Source: Punica granatum
Lineage: Eukaryota > Streptophyta > Magnoliopsida > Myrtales > Lythraceae
DNA length: 64,000 bases
Direction: 5' to 3'
Assembly (NCBI RefSeq): GCF_007655135.1
Contig: NC_045129.1
Span: 7,936,001 to 8,000,000 of the forward strand
Position 1 is the stretch's first letter; every line of letters begins with the position of its first letter. Shown here piece by piece: positions 12,271-26,400 of the stretch. The notes beneath the pieces are model-generated. The model saw only the letters and a program-made list of their open reading frames with translations, was not told the DNA's origin and made no database searches. Made by a program: the position numbers and the translations under genes.

Positions 12271-15200
12271 TTACTGGTGCGGAAGCAGAAGCCTGAAGCT
12301 GAAATCATAAGGAACAACTCGAACAAGCTTCGAGAGCGGCTCCTCGCCCTTCCTCTCTAGGCATCTGACTGTCTCGTCTCGAAGGTCGTCTGGCAGCTGA
12401 AGGCAGATCCAGTCGAGCAGTGACTCCATGTCCTTCGCAAAATCGAGGAGGTACCAGTCCAACAGCTTCGGGATTATCAACTTGTTTGCCTTTGATATTC
12501 CAACTGCTGCCTGGAGATAGTCCTTCTTTGCTGCATCGAGCTCGTCCTCGACTTGAGATGCAGTGTATAACCGCACCTTGATATGCAAAAGAAAATGCAC
12601 AAATTACATTCATGGACTAAAAAGTTCAATGCTTTTGAAGTAGGGTCTAGAAAGTTATAGGTTATGATTGAGTGACGTGATGTGTATTAACAAATACTGA
12701 AAGATATTGAACTGAAACTTACTGCAGGGGAAGACCAGCTTCCACAGGAGAGAGCAAATGTGACAAGCGGCTCAGACCACTCCAACCCAAATGTACTCCG
12801 TGCCTTCATCTCGTCATTCTTTGAAGCTTTTGGGCATGTCTGTTATGGAAGAGTGGAACTAACACTTCATAATGCTACTGAGGAATGCCAAGGCATGCAG
12901 GACGTATGTGAAGGTTTGAAAGATAAATACACATAAAACTCACAAATTTTAAGTGGTACGGCAATCTCAATATAAAATGCTCAATTGTGATAGCGTTCAG
13001 CAAGAGGCCTCCCACATCAATCGTCGCCTGTCCCAATTATTATTAGTAAATAAAAGTTCATATGAAACTTTTTGCTAATACAGACAACATGAGGAGTCCA
13101 AGTTACCTTTTGCATCAATGCCACGACTGTCTCGGGTGTGTCGGGTATCCCATGCTCTAAGAATGCCTGAAACACAGTATCTTATTCATGCGTCCATGGT
13201 GTAAACTTGTGTTGTGACAAACGGCGTAAAAGGAAAATGTCTCAGTTCTTTCGTGATGAATATTCATGTGAAAAGGACTCACATTCATCATGCAAGAGTT
13301 GTAGGTGTTAATCCAAAATGCAAGCTTTTGCTGATGGCTAAGCCCGTCTAAGCGAACAGAGGCAAGCTTCCCGAGCAAGAACCTGAGAATAATTTACCGA
13401 TCAATGAGCTTGAGCGAAAGTAGCAATTACTGGTTAAATAAAAGAAGGAAAAATGAATGAACTGACTTTAGTCTATGGAGTAGGAACAACGCGTTTGTTT
13501 TTCTGTTAAGATCGATTGAGCTGGCTTCAACCGCTAGCAATCGCTTGTAAGGACCAATATCTCTCTGTCGCAATTCAGGACAAGTGTCGTAACAATCCCA
13601 TGAAGCAAATTCTCCTGGTGAGTTCTCGGGCCCATGAGCTTTGCCCTTTGATGTGCTCATTCTGGCAAATATGTTTGACAGACAGCGGACCGTTTCCTCT
13701 GAGATCTTGTTTGGTGTGATGCTATCTCCTTGCAATGACCAGTCCTCTGAAGAGTTCAATGAGCTCTCATGCGCTTTTTCATGCTCAATGAATCTGCTCT
13801 CTAGCTGCAAAATGAAAACCCGATATTACTATGATCCATCGAGCATCAAGAGACTGATTATAAATAAAAGCAGATGACTGGGTGGACTATCTATTATTAT
13901 CAAGCATGTTCAGCAATTTTCTCACTGCAGTGGTGACGATTGCAGACTTAAGTAGGAACAGCACTGAAGAGAAACAATTATCGAAATAGACAGGAACATC
14001 AGGATTTTATATAAGTAGTTGGAACCCGAACAACCTTGAGCAACCAATTGTCCCGAAAGTATGAGTTACTAGGAATATATACCAGTAGTGAACAGTAACA
14101 ATGATATACCGTCAATTCAATCTCGGAAAATGCTCATAAATAATACCTGCAACCTCACTGAATCAGTAGAACTTTCAGAAGAGGGGTCTTTCTTGATTGG
14201 AGTTCTCTTAACTGGTGTAGTAGACTTTGCACCAGTCTTTTCGAGAAACTGCCTATCTTTAGCGGAATTCACAGAGGAGAAATTCTCCTTCCCACGAATG
14301 TCTTCCGGGATCGGCGGTTGAGGGGAATTGAGTTTCCTAAGACTGGATTTTCCGTTCATCATCCTGCTTGAAGTGTTTGCTGACCGATCTAATACGGTAT
14401 CAGAAGATAACAGCTTCCTGCTCGATGTGCTTCTTGTAAGAGAAGACTGAAGCCTCGAAGTTGAAATGGAAGTTAGAGAACTGAACTCGCTCTGGGAGAG
14501 AGACTTTGACCGCTCATGTTTGGCCCTTCTGACAGGAAAATCATCCATGGAATCGCTCAAATTCTCCGCGTTTCTTTTGGACGAAATGTATACAGCCTCC
14601 TGATATAGACCTTGACGGAAATTCACCACCTTCTCCTCGAGTCGAACAATCTCTTCTTCCAAAACAGCAACTTCAGCCAAGAGTTCTAATGTCTACAAAG
14701 TGAAAAGCCACAGGACTCAGCCCCCCCATTATGCAATTCAATCACGAAAAAGCTTACGGTTTGATGAACCGTTTCAATGAATATATGCAAGCCGTTCTTT
14801 TGAATTAGAAGCATCACAATGCAATCAACAAACTCAAAGGGCAAGTGCTAACATATGGAGGAAGATAAGGAGGAAGACGGGGAAGAGCTCCGAGAGGCCG
14901 AGTCAGAGCTCTCTCCAACGCTCTGTGCACATTCTCTTCATGCCGAAGCTTCCTCTTCAGCTTATCAACCTGCAAAAGAATTTCGAGAAAATGCAACGGA
15001 CATTACAATTCAACCCAACAAGCAAACAGAAACCCGACATTTGTATTGAAGTGAAACTGCAAAATCACCGTACATCTTGAAGCAAAGCCAACTTCTTTTC
15101 CCTGTTCAGTCGCCGGCGGTTGGTCACTGTCTTCTCGGGACCATAGAATTTTGTTCCTGGCTTCTCCATCTTCTCCTTCTGGGCAAAAGTGGGAAACAGA

Positions 15201-15503
15201 ACACAGAGATATGAGTCAAAAGATAGCTGACCCTGACACAGAAGGGACTAAAGATAAGTGGAGGAAACTTTCTTTCCTTGAGACCGGCGAAAGAAACCCA
15301 ATTCAGATTTGGATCAAAAGCCATTGCTTTTTCAGTGATTTAACGATTAAGCTTGAAAATTCACATAAAGTGGGTAACTTAACGGCTCAAAGAAGCAAAG
15401 AATATCAAAATTTCCTGATGAATACAGGAGAATGAGAGCTTACCTCATCGGGAGCTGAAGTTGGTTTAGTGGGTCGAAGGGAAATTCGTGCTCTGGAGCT
15501 CAT
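12271..15503 (-). CDS. MIP1 leucine-zipper / DUF547 domain protein, ten exons
   Basis: Exons on the minus strand: 15503-15444, 15178-15074, 14969-14853, 14692-14147, 13804-13467, 13382-13283, 13166-13107, 13027-12944, 12839-12723 and 12576-12271. All junctions are GT-AG and keep frame, giving 610 residues. Residues about 38-131 form the conserved coiled-coil N-terminal domain: [20 protein letters not shown], then [16 protein letters not shown] and [20 protein letters not shown] Ser-rich, basic linker encoded by exon 4 follows. The DUF547 domain fills the C-terminal part with [35 protein letters not shown] and [11 protein letters not shown]. Plants have several such proteins (named ternary complex factor MIP1, leucine zipper); their biochemical role is poorly known. 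The start [14 protein letters not shown] matches the family N-terminus. The gene appears intact. Confidence 0.93.
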
Positions 15504-16341
15504 CTCTTCTCCAGTTCCTGGAGGAAGAAAATGGTGGACAACAGAGCAGCCAACTTTGCCAATATCAGCTCCCTACAACAGAAAAAAAAAATGCTTAAAT
15601 TAGAAATGAAACAGCAGCAGGCTCACAATTAGCAGGAATTTGGTCCGATGCATTATTATATCAGAGTTCAGATAAAGCTGAAACCAACCGCCCCTTTAAC
15701 GAATACAGAGAGAGGAAGATGGAGAGAGAAGAAAGATGAAATGTTTTGGGTAGCACAGGACGCTTTGAACAGAGCGGGAAAATTGAAAGCGGTGAGAGGA
15801 GCAGAGAGAGAGAGGTATGCGCCTGCAGGATGCTGAAGCTGCACTGCATATAATGTTTGTTTTTGCCTGCTTTCTTTTACATGTTCTCGATCTGAGTGAG
15901 GAAGCTGGACTGGATGAGTAAAAAAGAAGCCCGGAATCAGAGACGAGACTTTGGTCAGAAGGGAGCTAAACGACGAGGTTTGGAGCTTAGGAGGGACAGA
16001 GGAGACCCAGAGAGAGATAGAGTAAAGAGCAAGAAGGAACAGTCTCAGAATTTAATAATTGGGCCAAGAAACGGAGCACGAAGTTTGATGAATCTCTCTC
16101 TTCGACAGATTAAAAACTATAAGCCCCTGGGGCTGGAGGAACACAACAATGGCGGGCGGTGAATGATGAATCAATGCAGTGAATTGAATTACAGGTGCAG
16201 TCTTCTTTCTCTATCTCTGTCTGTGGCGCTGCAGGGGCTGAGTCTCGTTGATGCTCTGTTTCAGTGTTCTGATACGATCAGCTTCACCACCTCCTTCTCC
16301 TCCTCCTCCTGCTTTCTCCACCTTATTTAGTGACTTTACAG

Positions 16342-16377
<36 letters not shown>

Positions 16378-16500
16378 TGGATGAAGAGGAAATGAATAAA
16401 GTTTTGGCCTTTAAGTGGGAAGAGATGGAGGGAGAGACAGAGAGAGAGAGAGAGAGAGAGACAACTTTCTCCCGCTCTCTCTATCATGAGCCAACGTGAG
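15504..16500 (-). promoter_or_regulatory. Leader and promoter region of the DUF547 gene
   Basis: No other gene is recognised. The minus strand carries TTGTAG at about 15570, a possible acceptor for a leader intron, and two (CT)n tracts (GA on the plus strand at about 16345-16373 and 16439-16460) typical of plant leaders and core promoters. Plus-strand open frames here are driven by these GA repeats. Confidence 0.45.
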
Positions 16501-19500
16501 CCCTTCCTTTGCTTTATTCTATCCCCGACTTTTCTTTTTAAAAATTTATTTAAAATATATAATTTACCCCCGACACGGTAAGAAAATTTAACCAGTTAAT
16601 CTCAAATGGTAATAAAATATGCTTAATGAACATACTCATTTCATCATTGTGATCTTAAATTTGAATTTAATTATTACATCCGGGTGAATAATTCTCATCA
16701 ATGCGCTCACTCTTAGGAAAAACATAATGATACTTCGCATTAAGTCTGCTAAATCAAATTTAGCACGTGTAACAAGTTGATCTAATCTGTTCGGACGAAC
16801 TCTTACTTATGTGAAGACGACTAAATTGAAATTATTAAGAAAAACTTATTGAAGTGGAGGATGTACTTACGTAGAAATTTTTTTTTTGTTATGATATATT
16901 TTTAATTCTTGAAGAATACAAAACTCTGCCATATGTAGAATAGTATTTTCTTCAAGAAAAAAATATTAGGCAAAAATTGAAAAAAGAGTTCTTAAATTAA
17001 ATTTGGCGTGGCTTAAACAATTTGTGAATGCATGATAAATATATTCACTAGATACTTTCAACTATTCCAATTGTACCGAAATGGATCTACAAAAGGAGCA
17101 TTTAAAACTAAAATGTCACATTCTCGACGTAGCTCATTTTATAAATTTTATCTGGAGTTTAGATAAATCGTAATTTTTTTTGAGTTTTTTTTTAGTGAAT
17201 ATGTAAATTAAGAATTTAATGAAATAATGAAGCACCAATATAAGGATACAAATTTAAGTTCAAATGAAGCTGGGGGCAAAAGTATACAATTTGATAACCA
17301 TCTTAAAATATTGGATTAGGTTTAATCACGACAAATACATGCTTATATAAGCGATGGCAACTCGACACAAGAGTCAAGGAAATTATTCCCCCTTAATCAT
17401 TTTTAATGTACATATAAAACTTGATAATCTTTTATACCCTACTTAAAGAAGTGGACCTCTTTATTTGTTATTCTTCATACTATATAACGTCCCTCGGACC
17501 CCTAATCTAGTCGGTAGCCCTACTATTATTAGATTATGAATTATAAATAAAGTAAGCATAAACTGGTTATCCCATAGTTGTTGATTTGTATAACTAGATT
17601 TAGATTTCATTGACAAACGTCCCTTCTTAATTAATTAGCACATCTATTCACAATTTAAAGTATATAAGGAATTGCATTAACTTTTATATATATTCGACGT
17701 TTCACTATTAACTTTTAATATTTGACTTTCACTACCTTGAACAACACTATAAGATTATTCATCAAAAACAACATTACAAGATCTTGTCAAAGTTGACGGA
17801 CTGTTTCCTAACTATCCTTAAAGCTAATTAACATGGTCTGCCCGCACTCATCTCAGTGAAATTTATATGACACATCTTTCGTGATAACTGATTGCCTCTA
17901 ATCGAGATAAGAGATTAATATATTATCCTTTCTAGTCGATCCAGTTATCGCCATAAAAAAGTTAAGGCAGCCGGTCTCATTAGTAATTGTATGCTCGGCG
18001 GATGAAGAAGAGCCCAGAGAAATAACTGCATATGTATAGATATAGCTTTGGTGGATATTTCCGTGAGAAATGAATGGTCGGATTTTTTTTATTTTTTATT
18101 TTTGCATGTAAATGATAATCTAGTTTTTAATTTCGTTGCCTAATATAGATGAGGAACCAACTAAAATTGCCTTTACAACTAAGCAAATGCTCGCGTGTCA
18201 TAATAAATGATGAAAGAAACTAGTTTGCATTATTATGTATATAGTTATATACTTGCTTCATAACTAGGTAAGTGTCTGATTCTGATCTCTCATTCTTAAA
18301 TTCCACCTACCCTCTTTAATTCTCAAACCCAAAACCCTAATTCTCGAATAACCTCATTAGTATCTTAGATAGGACCCATGAAACGATATCTACAACATTA
18401 AAGATATTAGATTTTCTGGTCAGTCTGTATAGTATTAACGTACGTAAAATGTATCCAAATTATATTAATTGGAACCCAAAATTGCACGATCTCATTAAAC
18501 TTTTAAACTTAAAGCATGTTTTTTTTATTAATAAATTCATATAGAAAAAATAGCAACGGGTCTTAATCTATTTAATTATGAAATTCCAAATATTTGAAGT
18601 ACTTGTTTTTTTATTATCAACATAATTGAGAACATGAGACGACCACCTCCGTACTCAATAGGCCGCCTAAAATGCTTAATCTTGTGCTACGTGTCGTACG
18701 GGATTCGGAGTTTTTAAGTGCGTTATTAAAGTCCCAGGCAATAATCCTCATTTTACTCAACTAAATGACAGAAATTAAATAGCTTGCTTTGCTTTTGTAC
18801 GTGAAATTAATTAAAGACAAAATCCCAGTTATTATTTCACTGAGTTTACTTCAATTATTGTCCTTTTCTTATACAGGAGATTTAATTATATGTCCCCCAA
18901 AAATATTACCCAAGTTCATCGAATCCCTTTATTATAAAGGTCTGAGTTAAAGAACTTTACGCAATATAAATTCTCGTAATTATATGATGATTATATTGAT
19001 GGGCGAATCATATTTACTATGTCGAATTCAAGATCCATCTCATTTGCTTTATCATTATCATATATATCTTTTGAGAGAACGAATCGTGTGTCATCGTATC
19101 AATTGTGATTAAGAGTTTCAATTAGTGACTAAACACGAATTCATAAGGTTGTGAAAAAGGGATATGGTAGGACCAGCCGGGCTAAGCTTTGTGGGTATTA
19201 TTTTAATTGAAAAGATAGGTTAAAAGAAGGCTTTTAGACATTCCCGATGTAACCTCATTATAATATAAACTGTTATTATTAATGATAATAATATATTTCA
19301 AATGTTAGGTGCATTGGGCTAATTATTCATTGCATATTCTATGAGCAAGCACGTGCTATGCAATTCAAAATATTACCACTACCTTTTGTGATTTTGAACC
19401 TACCATTCAAAATTGTATAAGCCATGGAGATCTAGCAAGCAATTGGTCGATCCACAGGAAAAAAGACCATTGTTTCAAAAAGCCATTGTACCATATTAAA

Positions 19501-19709
19501 CGTTACAATAAAATCCGCTATGAGGGTGTTGCTCAAACACGTACACAATTTTACTTATGTCTATTGGCGATCTCAGAGTAATTTGTTAACCGCGTATCAT
19601 GACTCAAAATTTCAGCGGAGTTTCCCCTAAATTTTCTCGATATCTATTATCACATAAAACCTGCTTTCCATAAATTCTCAAATGTATATAACCAATCTAG
19701 CAAGCTCTC

Positions 19710-19744
<35 letters not shown>
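16501..19744. other. AT-rich spacer, no gene seen
   Basis: No frame of useful length and no recognisable RNA gene. A (TA)n tract of about 30 bases at 19713-19742 closes the stretch next to the probable LTR. A weak SINE-like pattern near 16.58-16.72 kb was noted but is too diverged to call. Confidence 0.5.
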
Positions 19745-22700
19745 GAGAGTACTTTTTCTCACCCTCATCACTAAATCGACTAAACAAAAGTTTCATGTCG
19801 TAACATATTCAAATACATTTTATACAAAAAGAATACATATCAAATAACTAAAGTTTCTACATAGTCATCCAAACTGATCCTCGATATCAAAAGTGGTTCT
19901 TCTGTGTAGCTAAGAGCTTATATGGAAAAATATATGCAGGTTGTGAGCTGCATCTCAGTGAGTACAAAATTTCAGAGTGAAATGAACTATTATTAATTAA
20001 AAATATATTTTTAAATGAACAAAGATAATATTAGCATATCCAAGTCCATCATTTAATTCACCAACACCGCATGATATACATTTTATACAAATAATTACCG
20101 AAATGATTCTTAAACAATCAATCATTTTTATAACCATATAATAATAGTATAATTAATCATTAATTCAGCACCACTTAACACTCATACACTAACTATATCC
20201 AGCTCTAGCAACAACTCGGTTTTCATAGAACAATTTCAGACAATCTCAACAATCATCACATCTCCAACAATTAGACTCAACAAATAATATACAACAAAAC
20301 CAATCAATATAGTCGTAGGGTTGCATTTCCTCGCAACAAAATTGTGACGGTACCGTGACCCCTTACATCTCAAATAATTTATTCGCATTTCCTCATAAAC
20401 ATATCTCATAAACGGGGGCCGCTTATTAACCTCTGGCGGTAAGAGTTCACCTCAATTTATATTCCGTTGGGTCAAGCAGGCGATCGGGCCCATATTTATA
20501 TCGCCGAGTCCAGCGGCCGATCGGACCCCCATTTATATTCCGCCTGATTCCAGTGGCTGATCATGCCCTATTTGTATTCCGCTAGGTCCAGCGGTCCTAT
20601 GGCTATAACAATCAAATAATATCAGTATACACAAGCACAATCACAATCATATTACAATAGTATCATATTATCATCACATATATACAATCAACATGCACAA
20701 TCACATCACATATTGTAAGTCAAAATGAGACATAAGAAGGCAATATCTCTTAAATCCCTTCACACAACATTGCAAGACCGATTACTTAATCTCTAACTAT
20801 CATAATATCCTTCTTAATAATTTATATAACTATAATACATCATTTCATGAGGGAATAGAGTACTCACTGACAATTTCCAAAAGAATAGTTCACTGGTTTG
20901 ACCCTTTAGAACCTAGATATTTGGTCTCATCGATCCCTATCCATTATTATTATAAAAATATCACATAATATGCAAAATAATATGACAATATACATGTCGG
21001 TTCTGTCAAACTACTTTTCCACTTTAAATAAAACTGAGAATACTTTAATGAACAAATCGTCCATTAATCTACTAATGAAAACATTAAAAATAAAACTTCA
21101 TCTACCACCATGATCAAACTTTCACCCAAACAATCGCAATCAATAGAAATTATCAAGTATAAATTCAGCATGAAAACTTGAATCCTTTGTCAGAACCTCA
21201 AAAACTCAATCAAATTCATCTAATCAAATTCCTTCAGTGCAAGACACGACTAAATTCACTGTAACAAGAGAAAACCATAACTTCACTAAACTCATTAGAC
21301 ACCCATGCTTAAACTATGGAAAACCCACTTACTTCAACCAACTAACCTAAATCATGTAAGGAAGAAAACAGCTAAATATATAAGCTCAACCCCTTCATCA
21401 AAGCTATATAACTATTGTCTCTTTTCATTTCTTCTCCTCTTGCTCAAGAGACATGCAAAATAAAGAAAGAGAAACAAAAGAATCGGGGCAAATGCAAATA
21501 TAGGAATAATAGAACGAGTTCAAGATAAACTTAACAAAAATGAGTTCCAAGATCCTCAAATCAACTCTGATCTCGATTCAAATGTCCCTTAATTCGATTC
21601 TGGAATACCTAAAAATGACATGAAAAGCTGGGGAGAATGACCTCAAAGCATATAGGAACGATGAAAGTGACCGAAACGAGCCTCTATAGGGCTCACTCAT
21701 GACTGGATAGCATGCAAGATTATTTAAATCGATCTTACGGAGACCCAAATATAAGTAATCAGGCATCCAGAAGCATCTATAATTTATTTTAATCTATGCT
21801 CCGAATCGAGATCAACCAAACAAAGGATCAATCAACTAAATAAGCACCAAAAACTCAACCCGAGACTACGCAAATATCATCCTTCCTCTATTAGTCAATT
21901 CAGCCACATATTTAGATACAACATAAAATCATCTTAAGTCGGACAAAGGATTGATAGGCAACTCAGCCCACACCTTAATCACTTCCTTTAGTAATCAAAA
22001 GGGTGTCAAAACCCTCAAATCATCCCATTCAGTATCATATAATACAGCTCGTGCAAAAAGCATAATTTCTAATTAAACAAACATAAATTGATCGAGAGAA
22101 CAAGGGATTGATATGGAACTCAACCCGCAACTTAAAATTGAGAATAAACCGTCAAAATCGAGCTAAAACCTCCTAAATTAAATAAAGAAGCATCATACGA
22201 TTCAGCCTTACTTCAAACCCAACCTCAAATCGTCCAAATCGATTGTCTAATTCGCACCATAATTGTACCAAGAATCATCAAACCAATCCGTTCAGCACTC
22301 AAGCGTGATATTCAATCGTTAAAGCCAAGCAAAACATCTTAAAAACAATAGAAACAATATCTCTAACCTGATATGTTCCCATCTCATCTTAGCTTTTCTT
22401 TATTCTTTCTTCCTCTTCTGCGAACAAAATCTCGAGTCCCCCTGTCATACCCTTGCTTTGCTCTTCCTATCTCTACTTTGTTTCTGCCCGAGCTAAGCTC
22501 TCTCTCTCTCTTCCGTGAACGCTGTCTCGAGCTCACTATCGTTCCCTTCTTCTCTCTCTCTCTGTTTCTTCTTCATTTTCCCCCAACCCAAAACATAGCA
22601 AAAAGAAAGAAAGAAGAAAGAAAACCAAATGAAATGAAAAGAATGGCGGTGGAAGAAAAAAGATTGCTCAGGGGAAGAATGGTGGGGCCACGTGGAGCCC

Positions 22701-22923
22701 ATGCCACCATCCTTTTTTTCAGCAACGTGTGTATATATATATATAAGTATATGTATGTATATGTGTATGTATGCATATTTGGAAAAATAAATATTGGGTC
22801 ACACACTGCGATAATTCCATTTGCTTTGGTGCGCCTAACAAAAAAGGGCCCATGCCTGTGCACAATGGAAGTGTAGTAATTTGACATGAGTGCTTCTAGA
22901 GCGGGATGCTAAAATATGTCACA
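19745..22923 (-). mobile_element. Probable long LTR of a Ty3/gypsy chromovirus-type element (solo or fragment)
   Basis: Read on the minus strand, the block begins TGTGACAT at 22923, like many Tekay/Del-type LTRs. It contains the typical string GTCAGTGAGTACTCTATTCC near 20.87 kb, tandem CCGCTGG-type units near 20.5 kb, and GTACTCACTGAGATGCAG near 19.96 kb, features I associate with long chromovirus LTRs. No gag, protease, reverse transcriptase or integrase was found on either side, so a solo LTR or remnant is likely. The lower boundary is a guess and no target duplication was identified. Confidence 0.45.
20455..20602. repeat. Four-unit minisatellite, about 38-base period
   Basis: Units start near 20455, 20494, 20531 and 20570. 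Each opens with ATTTATATTCCG or a close variant, then a (G)GTCCAGCGG-like core and a CGATCGG-like end. The array is more GC-rich than its surroundings and lies inside the probable LTR. Confidence 0.75.
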
Positions 22924-23218
22924 TGCTGGGATGCATAACTTTTAAGTCCTTCGAATGTTAAAAATTACATTTTTGTTCTAGATGCTTTGACCATGTCATA
23001 AGTTTATCGGGTCGGATCCAAAATTCGTCAAATTTTCAGAATTGATGATGTGTCTCAAAAGCTGAACCGATTTAACTAGGAGGTCCACTCGTTTGAACCG
23101 GCCACAAAAAGAGAAGTCGATATGCATATCAGTGAAGAACAAGAAGAAGCTGGGGTGAGGGGCTGAGGGAGGCTGAGGGGTATATGTGAAGGGAATGGAG
23201 GCGGTGGCTCTTGTCAAT

Positions 23219-23438
23219 GCCGGCCATCTCCACCCCCTCAAACGAGGTCATTGGCGACCTCGATCAGCGCCCGAGCCACTACCGTCGAATCCCCCATCTC
23301 TTTTCCCACGTGAAGAAAGAGGGGGAGATCCGATGGTGGTGGCTCGGGGGTCGACCACCACCGCCCAAATGAGGTCGCCGGTGGCCTCTGGTGGTGCTAG
23401 CGACCTCGTTTGAGAAGGTGGCAGCGGTTAGTGCCGGC
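23219..23438. repeat. GC-rich island forming a large imperfect hairpin
   Basis: GCCGGC at 23219 and at 23433 bracket two arms that pair across a centre near 23308. The left arm has CTCAAACGAGGTC, GGCGACCTC, CGAGCCAC and CCCCCATCTCTTTT. The right arm has the complements AAAGAGGGGGAGATC, GTGGCTCGG, GAGGTCGCC and GACCTCGTTTGAG. The right arm holds about 40 extra bases. Related but non-palindromic sequence recurs near 25.9-26.1 kb. Confidence 0.7.
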
Positions 23439-23440
23439 AA

Positions 23441-26400
23441 CAGTACTATTAAATTTATTTTGCAATATCTTACAGTTATTATACAATACTTATTTACTTA
23501 TTTTGTAATTATTTTATTATTTGTAAATTAATAACCATTTATATACAATTGGTTTATTTACAATTATTTCTAAAATAATTTGACCATGATTTTTTAATAA
23601 TTATCTTATTAGTTTGAGTAACTAACAATTTTACCTTAAACTAGTTTTCAAAGTGAAAAAGTTTTATCTTGTAATGAAATTAACATAACATATTAGCTCG
23701 ACCAAACATTATATCTCACCTGAACTGAATTATAGAAGGGAATGGAATATGCTCTATATAACACTTGGTCTTACAAAAGTTTAGAAATGAGTCAAGCTAA
23801 TAATCGTCAGAAAGTTTAGAGATTTCGAGTTAATATATACAATAGTTCAAACTTCTATACAAAAAAAAAAATATTTTCCACATACTAGATTCGTTCAAAC
23901 AATTTCTTATGACCGTTTACTGAATACTCTAGAAAAGAGTATAATTTTCTAGAGAGAAACTATATGTTGAAATTACGTCATTACCGAATCTAGTCAATAT
24001 AAAATTAAAGCGTGTTACTTTATACGAGCGTGATCATATCAATTAAGGACACTAGGATAACTAGTATCATGAAATATCGTTCTAGAGCAAAAAATATGTT
24101 CTTTGTAATAGTTAGTTGTGATTAATCATACATTAGCTCGAACCAACTTCTCATGTGGAGAGAAAATGGGGGAGATAAAAAATATTTCCCTTTCGAGAAA
24201 TAGAGAGAATAGGGAGATTTGACAATGGTGGCTCGAGCACTGACTGCATCCCCCCATTCATCACCTCGCCTGGCTTTTGTTTTCCTTTTTCTTTTATTTT
24301 TAAAAATTTCTTTAAAAAACTTAAATTAAATAAATAAACTGGGTTACTTGCATAGTTTGGCTAATAATTTGGTTTATTACAATTGTTTTATTCTTAATTA
24401 TTGTATTTCTAAAATTATAATTTATATATCTCGATGTATAATTGACATTAATGTCATATATAATATTATATTATCCAAAATCAATTTGACCAGCCAATGA
24501 GTGTAGACGAGGCTAGTTGCAGTCACTAGCATATGCCTTGAGGAAAAATGTCAAATACAACTAATTGGTCAGCATCGACACTACTAGCGGCTTTGGGAAA
24601 CAATAACAACTATCAAAAGTAAGTTATGATAAATATTGATGTTGCCAACTTATTCGCAATAGTCATGGCACACACAGTGGCCAAATTTATATTTTACATG
24701 ATACACATATTCAACCACAAAATATAAAAAATATAATAGTGTAATACGAATGAAATAATTGTTGTTGTATATATATGTAAGCTCGAGCCAACTATTACAA
24801 GCACCCCGAGCTAATATCAAATATTGTCAGTTTTGTCTTTCTAGCAAAACTAAATCAAGAATGTCACTACTAGCAGTTTGATTAGATTAGACCCATGCAT
24901 AAAGAGTTCAATATGTTATTATTAGTAGACCAATTTAAAATACAATAACTATATTTATCGAGTTTTTATTCACTCTACTGTAATGAACAACGAGGATTAC
25001 AGAAGAAGAAGACGTCATGGCGTCTAAGGCATATTTGAGCCCCATAACCAACACATTCCCTGCTTTTGACATTGAACAAAGAAAATCCCTCAGTGATTGA
25101 TTGATATAGAAAAAATCTCTCGTCGAATGGTCCATATAGATAAAAACTCTCAGCGACTAATTGATTTTTCCGAGCACAGTAATAGAAGAGTAATAAATAA
25201 TCAGTTTAAGCAAATAAAAAAAGATGTCCAATGTAGCTAATCCTTTTGGGAAAAAATAAATATCGTTCCGTGCCATAAATAAAAACTATAGTAAGCAATT
25301 TATTATACATATTTTCTTGGGCCAATTTATTTGTTGGTCCCCACCAAACAGGAAATCCTACTTCCATTAATTTATGAATAATGTGTGTCAGCACGGACGA
25401 TACGAACCCTGTTAGCTCAAAATAACAAGTTAGAAAAAATAATTTATCATAATGATAAATTGTTACATATATTCTAATATGATCGTATTAATATCCATAT
25501 TTATATATAATTTGTTTCTTTATATAATTTATTTCCTTTATCAAATAACAAATAATTGGAAATAACTATCTAAAATAAATTGAAAAAATTTGATAATAAA
25601 AAATATAATAATTGCAAATTATGAAGTTAGTTCTTTATTAAATCAAATAAATATGTTAAGTATAAAAAATCTAGAATAAGTTGTGTTTTGGAAAAGAAAA
25701 AATAAAACAAAATTAGTTTATGTTTAAATTGTAAAATGAGAAGTAAAAAATCTAAAATAATTGCAGAATAAGTAAGATAAATTAATATTTATTATTTAGT
25801 TTATAATAAATATTATTTATTGTAAAGTTTAAAATAAGTAATAAAATAATTTTAAAAAAAGAAAACAGTAAAGCACCGTTTGTTGCGAAAGGAAAGAAGA
25901 AGAAAAGAGAGGGGGAGGGGGTTGGGTTTTGGTTGGGGGCGATAGTTTTTAGAGAGAATGGGGGATCCAGGCGGCGGCGGCTCGGGCGCCAGCAACGACC
26001 GCCCATATGAGGTCGTCGAAGGCCTCTGATGACACCGGCGACCCATCTTAGGGGATGGTGGCCGGTTCTCGGTGTCCCCCCAACCCAATTCTTCTTCTTC
26101 TTCTTCAACGTTACCGCTTCTCTTTTCTTTTAATTTTTTTTCCAAATTTATTTTATTCAATATTAAACTTTAACTGGGCTAATTTGGTTCATACACTGGT
26201 TTATTATTGGTGACTTAGTGCATTGTGGTTTGTCCACATTGTAAGAAGGATTGGGGACGATTTGATAATATCATAGGCGAATAACGCAAAAGGAAAATAT
26301 GAAGACTATAATATAAGGACAAAAATATGTTAATTATCAATGATCGAGATTAAATATTAAAATATCTAATGGATGATATAGTGTCCCATCATGGGGTATT

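Noticed and set aside
22373..22887. Open frames on both strands near 22.4-22.9 kb
   Set aside because: Low-complexity CT-rich and TATG-rich sequence at the end of the probable LTR; no domain.
25782..26160. Two overlapping open minus-strand frames
   Set aside because: They arise from the GC-rich dispersed repeat; no protein family recognised.
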